From assembly GCA_003255065.1 (NCBI GenBank), contig QAOA01005854.1, positions 187,240 through 251,239 of the forward strand: 64,000 nucleotides of DNA, written 5' to 3'. This stretch comes from Cercis canadensis (Eukaryota; Streptophyta; Magnoliopsida; Fabales; Fabaceae). Position 1 is the stretch's first letter, and each line of letters opens with the position of its first letter. The translations under genes were made by a program, and so were the position numbers. Below are positions 48,507-63,816 of the stretch, in pieces. The notes beneath the pieces are model-generated. The model was not told the DNA's origin. It worked only from the letters and a program-made list of their open reading frames with translations, and did not search any database.

Positions 48507-48874
48507 GAGTAAAACCCTTTTTTAGTCCTTGGAAAATGCAGTTACTGACAAATTTGTCCTCCAAAAATTTTTAGTGACAAATTAGTCATTGAATTATTAT
48601 TCTGTCTGACAAATTAGTCATCTAGTACTTTAATGAGAAAAGTTCTGGACCCCTGCAAACCATTTTCCTAAATTTTTTTCACTGATTTTGCCTAGCTATG
48701 TTTAAGCCCTCCTTTTCTCATTCAAGTCCTCATTTTCTTTTCATTGATCTTGCCAACTGGATGACTAATTTGTCAGCGAAATAATAATTCAATGACCAAT
48801 TTGTCACCAAAAATTTTTAGAGGATGAATTTGTCAGTGACTGCATTTTTCAAGGACTAAAAAAGGGTTTTACTC
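48507..48874 (+). mobile_element. Mutator-type MITE (family B), copy 2, with 10-bp TSD
   Basis: 368 bp, GAGTAAAACCC...GGGTTTTACTC, with long inverted ends. ACCATAATAA occurs directly before (48497-48506) and directly after it (48875-48884). A perfect 10-bp duplication is in the 9-11 bp range made by Mutator-like transposases. There is no coding capacity. It sits at the upstream edge of the LINE remnant. Confidence 0.9.
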
Positions 48875-48910
48875 ACCATAATAATATCGGGATTATATTA
48901 ATTTTATTAA

Positions 48911-49278
48911 GAGTAAAACCCTTTTTAGTCCTTGAAAAATGCAGCTATTGACAAATTCATTCTCCAAAAATTTTCAGTGACAAATTGGTCATTAAATTAT
49001 TATTCTATTTAACAAATTAGTCCTCTGGTACTTTAATGAGAAAAGTTCTGGACCCCTGCAGACCCATTTCCTAAAATTTCTTTCACTGATCTTGCTTAGC
49101 TATGTTTAAGCCCTCCTTTTCTCATTCAAGTTCTCATTTTCTTTTCACTAATTTTGCCTATCGGATGACTAATTGGTCAGTGAAATAATAATCCAAGGAT
49201 CAATTTGTCACTGAAAATTTTTGGAGGACAAATTTGTCAGTAGCTGCATTTTTCAAGGACTAAAAAAATGTTTTACTC
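48911..49278 (+). mobile_element. Mutator-type MITE (family B), copy 3, with 9-bp TSD
   Basis: 368 bp, same ends as copy 2. TTTTATTAA occurs at 48902-48910 and 49279-49287. Only 36 bp separate it from copy 2 and both have the same orientation, but each has its own different duplication, so they are independent insertions. Confidence 0.9.
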
Positions 49279-49287
49279 TTTTATTAA

Positions 49288-49632
49288 AGAAATAAAAAGA
49301 AAGTGTTTCCTTCTGGAATGCTTTGCCCCATTGTAATCAATTTTATATCTATTTTCCTCTTATATGTATGAAAAATACCTTTCTTGAACTTTTGGCTGAG
49401 ATCAACTGTAGTAAATTGATAGTAGTCATATTATTTATGGAAGAAAATATATTTGTAATGTTTTATTTCTTACAATTGATACAAGCAAATATCGAATAAA
49501 AATTAAATACTTTCTCTACACCATTTAGGGATACACATCAACAAATTAATTTATTTCATATTTGTGCTGATTAATCAATTACACTTAACATATTCTTCCA
49601 CATGGATACATTTTCCCCCCTTTCCAGCTTGA
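49288..49632. other. 3' flank of the peroxidase gene
   Basis: AT-rich. It should contain the peroxidase 3'UTR. No other gene seen. Confidence 0.4.
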
Positions 49633-51417
<1,785 letters not shown>

Positions 51418-51551
51418 TTCTCTACTCAATAATGATTATTGATATTTTGCTAGCTAGTTAACAAGAATAATGAACAATGAGAGAACAATATTATTAATGG
51501 GGATTTTTTTTGCAATTGCTCTTAGTGCTTCTTTAAATTTTGTTACTATTT

Positions 51552-51561
51552 GTATTTATAG
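51552..51561 (-). promoter_or_regulatory. TATA box of the peroxidase gene
   Basis: CTATAAATAC on the minus strand, 135 bases upstream of the ATG. It leaves a 5'UTR of about 100 nt. Confidence 0.65.
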
Positions 51562-51693
51562 ATCCGTGGGTAAGCATGTATGCAGGCAGTGAATACATGC
51601 ACCAAATAATATCTGATTAATGACTGGTGGACAATTCCACCACAAGAAATGAGTAATTGGTTAATTCTTGTTTTGTTTTTTATTCTAAAATCA

Positions 51694-54400
51694 ATTTTTA
51701 TCATAAACATATTACGTAGCCACCAATGGTCATAGTTGCTTTGTATTTAGAATGTGGCAAAACAGAGTTGGGTCCATTACCTTCATGGATTTTCATGTTA
51801 AGCAAAAGTGCTGTTACATTACCTCTTGATGTTGTCCATGACTGTTATTGATGCGGTCGTGAAAGAGATTACAGGGTGCCTTGAGTTGTAGAAATTTTTT
51901 TAAATTCATATTATTTTTTAACAAATTTGAAAAAGTTTCGTTTAACCAAACATATCCTAACCAAAAATATAAAGAGTTTTACACCGTCAAGAATCATATA
52001 CTATTACATAGTAAATTTTTTTTTCTCAACTAAAATGTGTCAATAACATCATAATATGACATTCTTTTATTAAGTGATAATGGATCATACTAAACTTGCT
52101 TTTTTTTTTTTTTTTTTTTTTNCTTGCTTTTTTTTTTTTTTCTTTTTTTAAATGTACATGTGCTTTTCTTCGGGGGAAGATAAGACACTGTTAAGAGCAA
52201 AAGTTAAAATTTGGTATGAATCTGTGACCTATTGTGAAGAACCTAAACACCTAAGCTTGAAAATAGGCATTATTGACATGTATTTGGTTTGTCCCAAATA
52301 GACAACTTCTGTATTGTTTGAGGTTTATGATTGTTGCAAAACTAGATTCTTTTACGTTCTTTGCTGTCTTTCTTTCCAGATTATTTATGGCAGAGAGGAA
52401 AAACGGGTGAATTTTTTTATCAAGCTATAAATTTAGACTTCTGGCTTGTTTGGCAGCCCTGCCCTGTCTGTGTCGCATATTTAAAGATTGATATTTTCGA
52501 AAGAAATGGCAAAGTTCCAATTTTGATATCCACTCTCCAAATGCTAAATTTCTTGAAGAAAGGAAATGCCAAAAACTGTGTCATCTAACTCACTACGGCT
52601 TTTAAGTCGTAATTATTTGCAACTAATGCATCAATGTGGGATGCAATAGATGCACCTAGGTATACCTCTTTTCCTTTTCTAGTTTCTTTGTTATTGTGTC
52701 GTTTACGTAGGTAAAGTACAGGAAAATAATTGAGCTGGATAGCTTGATAAACGAAGATTTTAGACCAACATCAATCACATTTTAAATTAAGTAACACTAA
52801 ATGATCTTTGCCTTGATTATTGACCAGATTACTATCATGATGATGTATCTAATTATTGAAATGAACTTTATAAATTGGTTCCGGCATGCAATCTGAGTTA
52901 TTTAGCAGTTCTCTTATAAAAAATGATTTATTTTCAGAAGGGTATATTAATTACAATATCTGCAATAATTAAGCAGTAGGCACCCTATGATTAATGGGTT
53001 TTGTATTTTTATCAAGGAATGGCCCCTCATTGAGAAATAGATGTGAAAAAGAAAGCTCTTAACATTTTGCATCATATTATCATTGAAATAGTTGTTTGTA
53101 TGAGACAGAGAATATATAATACTTGTACCTACATTTTAAAATGATGCAAAGGAAGCAACTCAGCAAGAAAGAGAGGCTCATTACCAGAAAGAAGAAATTC
53201 AAGGATACCAAAAAACAAGCATTTCTATGATGATTTAATCTTCATCTAATTTGTCGGTAGAGGAACCCGAATTGCTATTGACTTGAGCTTGTCCAAGGTC
53301 CCCCCATGTGCCAATGGGCCATCATTTGTAGGGTATATTTGAAACATAGATAATATTTTTTTTAAAAAAAGGAAATAACTAAATAAATAAATATGATGGC
53401 CCCAAATCCCAATGCAGATTTTTCAAGGATTTGAGTAGAGAAGCCATCACACTTGAGTTTAGATATTAGATTTCAGGGTTTGTTATCTAAATTTCTAATA
53501 ATGTTTCAGGGTTAGATAGGAGAGGTAACACTTTGTGGCAGTATACAAGAGGGACTAGCGCAAGGGGTTGCTACTTGCTAGGGACACAGCCTTGCACACA
53601 GGGAATGAGAACTCTCCCTTTGCGAGAGGTCCTGCGACCAACTAGGCTGCAACCTAGTTGGTCAACCAAAGAGAGCATCTATAAGAAAATTTTCCATTCA
53701 TCTATAACATAATATGCAGAATTTTACAGTACAGAAGAAATATAGATATATTTTACAATCCCTAGAATAGGCCGATAATGACTTGCAATTGTGTTTCATT
53801 TTGTTTTTTCTTCTAACAAAATTGGTATGCTGTATGAATAAGGTATGTAGTGAACCAGATGAGGTAAAAACGATATGGTTAATGCATCTCGAAATTAGTA
53901 CATGGTAGGAAAGAGCTATTAATGCCTGATGTTACATGCACTCAAGGCTTCTTCATCAATTCTAGTCACTTGATGTATCGCATTTGCCAAATAACTCACG
54001 TTGCTTGTTGTAACGCCTGCCATGCTGCCATCACCAACATGGAGTGGAGTTACAGATGGCTAGAATATCCTCTAGTGTAGTCATAGTTATCCAAACAATC
54101 ATTGAAAAAGAAAAGAAAAAAGAAACTATAATTTAATGATTATGAAAAATGCTATATCCACAATTTTTACATTCATCACAACGTGTAACTGCGTGGTTCA
54201 GCATCAGGCAGCCACATAAGCAATTTGTGTACTTAGCATTATTCAATGATTATGTTTGAATTGTTAATCTTCGTTGTAAAAAGAGTAGCATACCTTATTC
54301 GTCCATCAGGAGTCATGTATATATGGAACCCTTTCTCCAGGTGTTTGACCTGATCTGGGGTTAAACCAGAATAGCAAAACATCCCAACCTGCATTTGTAT
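51694..54400 (+). repeat. Segmental duplication, copy B
   Basis: Matches 38006-40638 in the same orientation. It starts in the peroxidase upstream region and ends exactly at the N at 54401, inside the aminotransferase intron that follows the 95-bp exon. A long T run broken by an N at 52122 lies in the part that copy A lacks. Confidence 0.9.
53919..54388 (-). pseudogene. Aspartate aminotransferase, last two exons only (copy B)
   Basis: Exons 54388-54294 and 54024-53919 correspond to 40626-40532 and 40263-40158, with the same lengths (95 and 106 bp) and splice borders. They encode the same [10 protein letters not shown] and RISMAGVTTSNV motifs and the same extended C-terminus. All upstream exons are missing because the sequence changes at the N. 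Confidence 0.85.
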
Positions 54401-54401
54401 N
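54401..54401. other. Single N joining copy B to the satellite element
   Basis: Homology to copy A stops on its left and the inverted-repeat element begins on its right. The link between the two may be wrong. Confidence 0.9.
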
Positions 54402-54472
54402 AGCCCTGAAAGAAAGTTGTAGACAATTCTCTCCGCTTTCCAACAAGGTATGACTCGGAATTTTTGGACATC

Positions 54473-54656
54473 CAGAACTCAAGATATGCCTGAAACACAG
54501 AGACAGCATATAATGCCCAGTATTGCTGGAAATTGCAATTAAGCATAAATGGATCCTAAGTCATGGAATGAGGTCTAAGTCTATGCAATTCAGCCCAAAA
54601 GAGGTTTAAAAGACTAAGTATGAGGAATAACTATTGTATAAAAAGTGTGTTCATCA
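54473..54656 (+). repeat. Left inverted repeat of the satellite element
   Basis: 184 bp from CAGAACTCAAGATATGCC to GTGTGTTCATCA. It is the reverse complement of 63817-64000 with one visible change (CATGGAATGAG against CATGAAATGAG). Confidence 0.95.
54637..54644 (+). promoter_or_regulatory. TATA-like motif in the left inverted repeat, facing the array
   Basis: TATAAAAA, 13 bases from the first array base. Its mirror image lies at 63829-63836 on the minus strand. No transcript evidence is available from sequence. Confidence 0.3.
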
Positions 54657-57600
54657 AATGACCCACCAGAAAACAGTCCCTTCCCAAATATAGCGAAACC
54701 TAGGAAAAAAATCCGAGTGATATACAAGGACGAACCGAAACAGGGTCCCGGGCCAGATACAATGTCCCACAGCAAACAGTTCCTTCTCAAATACAGTGAA
54801 ACCCAAGAAAAATATCCGAGTTAGATACAGGGACAAACCGAAACAGGGTCCCGGGCCAGAAACAATGACCTACCAGAAAACAGTCCCTTCCCAAATACAG
54901 TGAAACCAAAGAAAAATTTCCGAGTCAGATACAGCGACGAACCGAAACAGGGACCCGGACCAGAAACAATGACCTTCCAGCAAATAGATCCTTCCCAAAT
55001 ACAGTGAAACCTAAGAAAAAATTCTGAACCAGGTAGAGAGACGAACTGAAACAGGGTCCCGGGCCAGAAACATTGATCCACCAGGAAACAGACCATTCCC
55101 AGATATAGTGAAACCCAAGAAAAAAATCGGAGTCAGATACAGGGACTAACCGAAATAGGATCCCGAGCCACAAACAATGTCACACCAGCAAACATTTCCA
55201 TCTGAAATATAGTGAAACCCAAGAAAAATATTCGACTCAGATACAGGAAGGAACCGAAGGAGGGTCCCGGGCTAGAAACGATGACCTACCAAGAAAAAGA
55301 TCCTTCCCAAATACAGTGAAACCTAAGAAAAAAATCTGAACCAGATACAGAGACAAACCAAATCCGGATCCCAGGCCAGAAACATTCTTTCACCAGGAAA
55401 CAAACCCTTCCCAGAAACAGTGAAACCCAAGAAAAAAATCTGAGTCAGATACAGGCACGAACCGAAACAGAGTTCCGGGCCAGATACAATGACCCACCTG
55501 CAAACAGTTCCTTCTTAAATACAGTGAAACCCAAGAAAAATATCCGTGTCAGATATAGGGACGAACCGACACAGGGTCCCGTACCAAATACAGTGACCCA
55601 CCAGCAAACAGTCCCTTCCCAAATACAGTGAAACCCAAGAAAAATATCCGTGTCAGATACAGGGACGAATCGAAATAGGGTCCCGGGCTAAATACAATGA
55701 CACGCCAAACAACAGTCCGTTCCCAAATATAGTGAAACCCCAGAAAAATATCAGAGTTAGATACAGGGACGAACCGAAACACGGTCCCGGGCCAGAAATA
55801 ATGACCTTCCAGGAAATAGATCCTTCCTAAATACAGTGAAACATAAGAAAAAATTCTGAACCAGATCTAGAGACGAACCGAAACAGGGTCACGGGCCAGA
55901 AACATTGATCCACCAGGAAATAGATCCTTCCTAAATACAGTGAAACATAAGAAAAAATTCTGAACCAGATACAGAGACGAACCGAAACAGGGTCACGGGC
56001 CAGAAACATTGATCCACCAGGAAACAGACGATTCCCAGATAGAGTGAAACCCAAGAAAAAAATCAGAGTCAGATACAGGGACGAACCAAAACAGGATCCC
56101 GGGCCAGATACAATGTCACACCAGCAAACTGTTCCTTCTCAAAAACAATAAAACCCAAGAGAAATATCCGAGTCAGATACAGGGTCGAACCGACACAGGG
56201 TCCCGGGCCAGCTACAATGACCCACCAGCAAACAGACCCTTCGCAAATACAGTAAAACCTCAGAAAAAAATGCGAGTGAAATGCAGGGACGAACCAACAC
56301 AGAGGACCGGGCCAGTTACAATGACTCACCAGCAAACATTCCCTTCTCAAATACAGTGAAACCAAAGAAAAATATCCGAGTCAGATACAGGGACGAACCG
56401 ACCCAGGGTCCTGGCCCAACTACAATGAATCCTCAGCAAACAGTCCCATCTCAAATACTGTGAAACCCAAGAAAAATATCCGAGTCAAATACAGGGACGA
56501 ACCGAAATATGTTCCCGAGCCAGATACAATGACCCACGAGAAAACAGTCCCTTCGCAAATACAGTGAAACCCAAGAAAAATATCCGAGTTAGATACAGGG
56601 ACGAACCGAAACAGGGTCCCGGGCCAGAAACGATGACCTACTAGAAAACAGTCCCTTCCCAAATACAGTGAAACCCAAGAAAAATATCCGTGTCAGATAC
56701 AGGGACGAACCGATACAGGGTCCCGTACCAAATACAATGACCCACCAGAAAACAGTCCCTTCCAAAATATAGTGAAACCCAAGAAAAAAATCCGAGTCAG
56801 AAACAAGGATGAACCGAAACAGGGTCCCGAGCCAGATACAATGTCCCACAGCAAATAGTTCCTTCTCAAATACAGTGAAACCCAAGAAAAAAATCCGAGT
56901 CAGATACAGGGACGAACTGAAACAAGGTCCCGGGCCAGAAACAATGTCCCACAGGAAAAAGTTCCTTCTCAAATACAGTGAAACCCAACAAAAATATCCG
57001 AGTTAGATACAGGGACGAACCGAAACAGGGTCCCGGGCCAGAAACAATGACCTACCAGAAAACAGTCCCTTCCAAAATATAGTGAAACCCAAGAAAAATA
57101 TCCGAGTCAGGTACAGGGATGAACCCAAACAGGGTCCCAGGCCAGATAAAATGTCCCACAGCAAACAGTTTTTTCTCAAATACAGTGAAAACCAAAAAAA
57201 TGTCCGAGTTAGATACAGGGACGAACCGAAACAGGGTCCCGGGCCAAAAAAAATGACCAACCAGAAAACAGTCCCTTTCCAAATATAGTGAAACCCAAGA
57301 AAAATATCCGAGTCAGATACAATGACGAACCGAAACAGGGTCCCGGGCCAAATACAATGTCCCACAGCAAACAGTTCGTTCTCAAATACTGTGAAACCCA
57401 AGAAAAATATCAGAGTCAGATACAGGGATGAACCGAAACAGGGTCCCGAGCCAGATACAATGTGCCACAGCAAAAAGTTCCTTCTCAAATACGATGAAAT
57501 CCAAGAAAAATATCCGACTCAGATACAGGGACGAACCGAAGGAGGTTCCCGAGCCAGAAACAATGACCTACCAGGAAAAATATCTTTCCAAATATAGTGA

Positions 57601-60600
57601 AACCTAAGAAAAATATTTGAACCAGATACAGAGACGAACCGAAACCGGATCCCAGACCAGAAACATTCTTTCACCAGGAAATAAACCCTTCCCAGATACA
57701 GTGAAACCCAAGAAAAAATTCTAAGTCAGATACAGGGACGAACCGAAACAGGGTTCCGGGCTAGATACAATGACCCACCAGCAAACGTTTCCTTCTCAAA
57801 TACAGTTAAACCCATAAAATATATCCGTGTCAAATACAGGGACGAACCGACATAGGGTCCCGGGCCAGCTACAACGACCCACCAGCAAACAGTCCCTTAG
57901 AAAATACAGTGAAACCCAACAAAAATATCCGAGTCAGATACAGAGACGAACCGAAACAGGGTCTCGGGTCAGATACATTGACCAACATGAAACAGTCCAT
58001 ACCTAAATACAGTGAAACCTAAGTAAAATATCTGAGTCAGATACAGGGACGAACCGAAACAGGGTCCCGGGCCAAATACAATGACCAACCAGAAAACAGC
58101 CCTTTTCGAAATATAGTGAAACCCAAGAAAAAAATTCGAGTCAGATACAGGGACAAACCGAAATAGGGTCCCGGGCCAGATACAATGTCCCACAGCAAAC
58201 AGTTCCTTCTCAAATACACTGAAACCTAACAAAAATATCCGAGTCAGATAAAGGGAAGACCCGAAACAGGGTCCCGGGCCAGAAACAATGTCCCACAGCA
58301 AACAGTTCCTTCTCAAATACAGTGAAACCCAAGAAAAATATCCGAGTTAAATACAGGGACGAACCGAAACAGGGTCCCGGGCTAGAAACAATGACCTACC
58401 AGAAAACAGTCTCTTGCTAAATACAGTGAAACCCAAAAAAAATATCTGAGTCAGATACAGGGACGAACCGAAACAGGGTCCCGGGCCAAATACAATGACC
58501 AACCAGAAAACAGTCCTTTTCGAAATATAGTGAAACCCAAGAAAAAAATTCGAGTCAGATACAGGGACGAACCGAAATAGGGTCCCGGGCCAGATACAAT
58601 GTCCCACAGCAAACAGTTCCTTCTCAAATACACTGAAACCTAACAAAAATATCCGAGTCAGATAAAGGGAAGAACCGAAACAGGGTCCCGGGCCAGAAAC
58701 AATGTCCCACAGCAAACAGTTCCTTCTCAAATACAGTGAAACCCAAGAAAAATATCCGAGTTAAATACAGGGACGAACCGAAACAGGGTCCCGGGCTAGA
58801 AACAATGACCTACCAGAAAACAGTCTCTTGCTAAATACAGTGAAACCCAAAAAAAATATCTGAGTCAGATAAAGGGACGAACCGAAACATGGTCCCGGAC
58901 CAAAAAAAATGACCAACCAGAAAACGGTACCTTTCCAAATATAGTGAAACCCAAGAAAAATATCCGAGTCAGATACAATGACGAACCGAAACAGGGTTCC
59001 GGGCCAGATACAATGTCCCATAGCAAACAGTTCGTTCTCAAATGCTGTGAAACCCAAGAAAAATATCAGAGTCAGATACAGGGACGAACCGAAACAGGGT
59101 CCCGGGCCAGATACAATGTCCCACAGCAAACAGTTCCTTCTCAAATACAGTGAAAGCCAAGAAAAATATCCGACTCAGATATAGGGACGAACCAAAAGAG
59201 TGTCCTGGGCCAGAAACAATGACCTACCAGGAAAAAGATCTTTCCAAATACAGTGAAACCTAAGAAAAAAACCTGAACCAGATACAGAGACGAACCGAAA
59301 CCGGATCCCAGGCCAGAAATATTCTTTCACAAGGAAACAAACCCTTCCTAGATACAGTAAAACCCAAGAAAAAATTCTAAGTCAGATACAGGGACGAACC
59401 GAAACATGGTTCCGGGCCAGATACAATGACCCACCAGCAAACGTTTCCTTCTCAAATACAGTTAAAGCCATAAAATATATCCGTGTCAGATACAGGGACG
59501 AACCGACACAGGGTCCCGGGCTAGCTATAATGACCCACCAGCAAACAGTCCCTTCGAAAATACAGTGAAACCCAACAAAAATATCCGAGTCAGATACAGA
59601 GATGAACTGAAACTGGGTCTCGGGTCAGATACATTGACCAACCATGAAACAGTCCATACCTAAATATAGTGAAACCTAAGAAAAATACCTGAGTCAGATA
59701 CAAGGACGAACCGAAACAGGGTCCTGGGCCAAATACAATGACCAACCAGAAAACAGTCCATTTCCAAATCTAGTGAAACCCAAGAAAAAATTCGAGTCAG
59801 ATACAGGGACGAACCGAAACAGGGTCCCGGGCCAGATACAATTTCTCACAGCAAACAGTTCGTTCTCAAATACAGTGAAACCCAACAAAAATATCCGAGT
59901 CAGATACAGGGACGAACCGAAACAGGGTCCCGGGACAGAAACAATGTCCCACAGCAAACAGTTCCTTCTCAAATACAGTGAAACCCAAGAAAAATATCCG
60001 ACTCAAATATAGGGACGAACCGAAGGAGCGTTCTGGGCCAGAAACAATGACCTACCAGGATAAAGATCCTTCCCAAATACAGTTAAACCTAAGCAAAATA
60101 TCTGAACCAGACACAGAGACGAACCGAAACCGGATCCCAGGCCAGAAACATTCTTTCACAAGGAAACAAACCCTTCCCAGATACAGTAAAGCCCCAGAAA
60201 AAATTCTGAGTCAGATACAGGGAAGAACCAAAACAGGTTTCCGGGCTATATACAATGACCTACCAGCAAACAGTTCCTTCTCAAATACAGTTAAACCTAT
60301 GAAAAATATCCGTGTCAGATACAGGGACGAACCGACACAGGGTCCCAAGCCAGCTACAATGACCCACCAGCAAACAGTCCCTTCGAAAATACAGTGAAAC
60401 CCAACAAAAATATCTGAGTTAGATACAGAGACGAACCGAAACAGGGTCTCGGGTCAGATACATTGACCAACCATGAAACAGTCCATACCTAAATACAGTG
60501 AAACCTAAGAAAAATATCTGAGTCAGATAGAGGAACGAACCGAAACAGGGTCCCGGGCCAAATACAATGACCAACCAGAAAATAGCCCCTTTCCAAATAT

Positions 60601-63600
60601 AGTGACACCCAAGAAAAAAATTCGAGTCAGAAACTGGGACGAACCGAAACAGGGTCCCGGGCCAGATACAATGTCCCAGAGCAAACAGTTGCTTCTCAAA
60701 TACAGTGAAACCAAACAAAAATATCCGAGTCAGATACAGGGACGAACCGAAACGTGGTTCCGGGACAAATACAATGACCCACCAGAAAACAATCCCTTCC
60801 CAAATATAGTGAAACCCAAGAAGAAAATCCGAGTCAGATACAGGGACGACCCGAAACAGGGTCCCGGGCTAGATACAATGTCCCACAGCAAACAACTCCT
60901 TCTCAAATACAATGAAACCCAACCAAAATATCCGAGTCAGATACAGGGACGAACCTAAACAGCGTCCCGGGCAGAAAAAATGTCCCACAACAAACAGTTC
61001 CTTCTCAAATCAAGTGAAACCCAAGAAAAATATCCGAGTTAGATACAGGGACAACCCGAAACAGGGTCCCGGGACAGAAATAATGACCTACCAGAAAACA
61101 GTCCCTTCCCAAATACAGTTAAACCCATGAAAAATATGTGTCAGATACAGGGACGAACCGACACAGGGTCCCGGGACAGATACAATGTCCGACAGCAAAG
61201 AGTTCCTTCTCAAATACAGTGAAACCCAAGAAAAATATCCGAGTCAGATACAGGGACGAACCGAAACAGGGTCCCGGGTAAGAAACAATGTCCCACAGCA
61301 AACAGTTCCTTCTCAAATACAGTGAAACCCAAGAAAAATATTCGAGTTAAATACAGGGACGAACCGAAACAGGGTCCCGGACAAGAAACAATGACCTACC
61401 AGAAAACAGTCTCTTGCCAAATACAATGAAACCCAAAAAAAATATCTGAGTCAAATACAGGGACGAACCGAAACATGATCCCGGGACAAATACAAAGACC
61501 AAGCAGAAAACAATCCTTTCCCAAAATATAGTGAAACCCAAGAAAAAAATCCGAGTCATATACAGGGACGAACCGAAACAGGGTCCCGGTCTAGATAGAA
61601 TGTCCCACAGCAAACAGTTTCTTCTCAAATACAGTGAAACCCAAGAAAAATATCCGAGTCAGATACATGGACGAACTGAAACAGGGTCCCGGGCCAGAAA
61701 CAATGTCACACAGCAAACAGTTCCTTCTCAAATTCAGTGAAACCCAAGAAAAATATCCGAGTTAGATACAGGGACAAACCGAAACAGGGTCCCGGGCCAG
61801 AAACAATGACCTACCAGAAAATAGTCCCTTCCCAAATACAGTGAAACCCAAGAAAAATATCTGAGTCAGATACAGGGACGAACCGAAACATGGTCCCGAG
61901 ACAAATACAATGACCCAGCAGAAATCAATCCCTTCCCAAATATAGTAAAATCCAAGAAAAAAATCCGAGTCAGATACAGGGACGAACCGAAATAAGGACC
62001 CGGGCCAAATACAATGTCCCACAGCAAACAGTTCCTTCTCAAATACAGTTAAACCCAAGAAAGATATTCGAGTCAGATACAAGGACGAAACGAAACAGTT
62101 TCCCGGGCCAGAAAGAATGTCCCATAGCAAACAGTTCCTTCTCAAATATAGTTAAACCCATGAAAAATATCCGTGTCAGATACAGGGACGAACCGACACA
62201 GGGTCCCGGGCCAGCTACAATGACCAACCAGCAAACAGTCCCTTCGAAAATACAGTGAAACCCAAAAAAAATATCCGAGTTAGATACAGAGACGAACCGA
62301 AACAGGGTCTCGTGTCAGATACATTGACCAACCATGGAACAGTCCATACCTAAATACAGTGAAACCTAAGAAAAATATCTGAGTCAGATACAGGGACTAA
62401 CCAAAACAGGGTCCCGGGCCAAATACAATGACCCACCAGAAAATAGTCCCTTCCCAAATATAGTGAAACCCAAGAAAAAAATCCGTGTTAGAAACAAGGA
62501 CGAACAGAAACAGGTTCCCGGGACAGATACAATGTCCGACAGCAAACAGTTCCTTCTCAAATATAGTTAAACCCATGAAAAATATCCGTGTCAGATACAG
62601 GGAAGAACCGACACAGGGTCACGGGCCAGCTACAATGACCCACCAGCAAACAGTCCCTTCGAAAATACAGTGAAACCCAAAAAAAATATCTAAGTTAGAT
62701 ACAGAGACGAACCGAAACAGGGTCTCGTGTCAGATACATATACCAACCATGAAACAGTCCATACCTAAATACAGTGAAACCTAAGAAAAATATCTGAGTC
62801 AGATACAGGGACGAACCAAAACAGGGTCCCGGGACAAATACAATGACCCACCAGAAAACAGTCCCTTCCCAAATATAGTGAAACACAAGAAAAAATCCGT
62901 GTTAGAAACAAGGACGAAACGAAACAGGGTCCCGGGCCAAATACAATGTCCCACAGCAAACAGTTACTTCTCAAATACAGTGAAACCAAAGAAAAATATC
63001 CGACTCAGAAACAGGGACGAACCGAAGGAGGGTCCCGGGACAGAAACAATGACCTACCAGGAAAAAGATCCTTCCTAAATACAGTGAAACCTAAGAAAAA
63101 TATCTGAACCAGATACAGAGACGAACCGAAACCGGATCCCAGGCCAGAAACATTCTTTCACCAGGAAACAAACCCTTCCCAGATACAGTGAAACCAAAGA
63201 AAAAATTCTGAGTCAGAAACAAGGACGAACCGAAACAGGTTTCCGGGCCAGATACAATGACCCACCAGCAAACACTTCGTTCTCAAATACAGTTAAACCC
63301 ATGAAAATATCCGTGTCAGATACAGGGACGAACTGAAACAGGGTTCCAGGCCAGATACAATGTCCCACAGCAAAAAGTTCCTTCTCAAATACAATGAAAC
63401 CCAAGAAAAATATCCGACTCAAATACAGGGACGAACCGAAGGAGCGTTCCGGGCAAGAAACAATGACCTATCAGGAAAAATATCCTTCCCAAATACAGTG
63501 AAACCTAAGAAAAATATCTGAACCAGATACAGAGACGAACCGATACCGTATCACAGGCCAGAAACATTCTTTCACCAGGAAACAAAGCCTTCCCAGATAC

Positions 63601-63816
63601 AGTAAAACCCAAGAAAAAATTTTGAGTCAGATAGAGGGAAGAACCGAAACAGGTTTCCGGGCTAGATACAATGACCCACCAGCAAACAGTTCCTTCTCAA
63701 ATACAGTTAAACCCATGAAAAATATCCGTGTCAGATACAGGGACGAACCGAAACGTGGTCCTGGGACAAATACAATGACCCACCAGAAAACAATCCCTTC
63801 CCGAATATAGTGAAAC
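54657..63816 (+). repeat. Tandem array of a 103-104 bp monomer, about 88 copies
   Basis: Every unit has GGGACGAACCGAAACAGGGT, CCCGGGCCAGA, a variable middle (for example CAATGTCCCACAGC or CAATGACCCACCAG), then CAAATACAGTGAAACCCAAG and AAAATATCCGAGTCAGATAC. All units run the same way. Several monomer subtypes recur: CAATGACCCACCAGCAAAC, CAATGTCCCACAGCAAAC, CATTCTTTCACCAGG, CATTGACCAACCATG and CATTGATCCACCAGG. Units of 103 or 104 bp change reading frame from one to the next, so the many short open frames are by-products. Copies have visibly diverged from each other. Confidence 0.97.
57969..59144 (+). repeat. Higher-order repeat of about 414 bp (four monomers) in the array
   Basis: Blocks near 57969-58346, 58347-58760 and 58761-59174 repeat with a spacing of 414 bp and are more alike than neighbouring monomers are. 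This points to local amplification of a four-monomer unit. Confidence 0.7.

Noticed and set aside
52361..52588. 75-residue frame in copy B
   Set aside because: The homologous stretch in copy A (about 38400-38630) is broken by a frameshift and stops, and no domain is recognised.
54657..63816. CRISPR-like reading of the array
   Set aside because: Units are contiguous monomers with no unique spacers, and the host is a plant nucleus.
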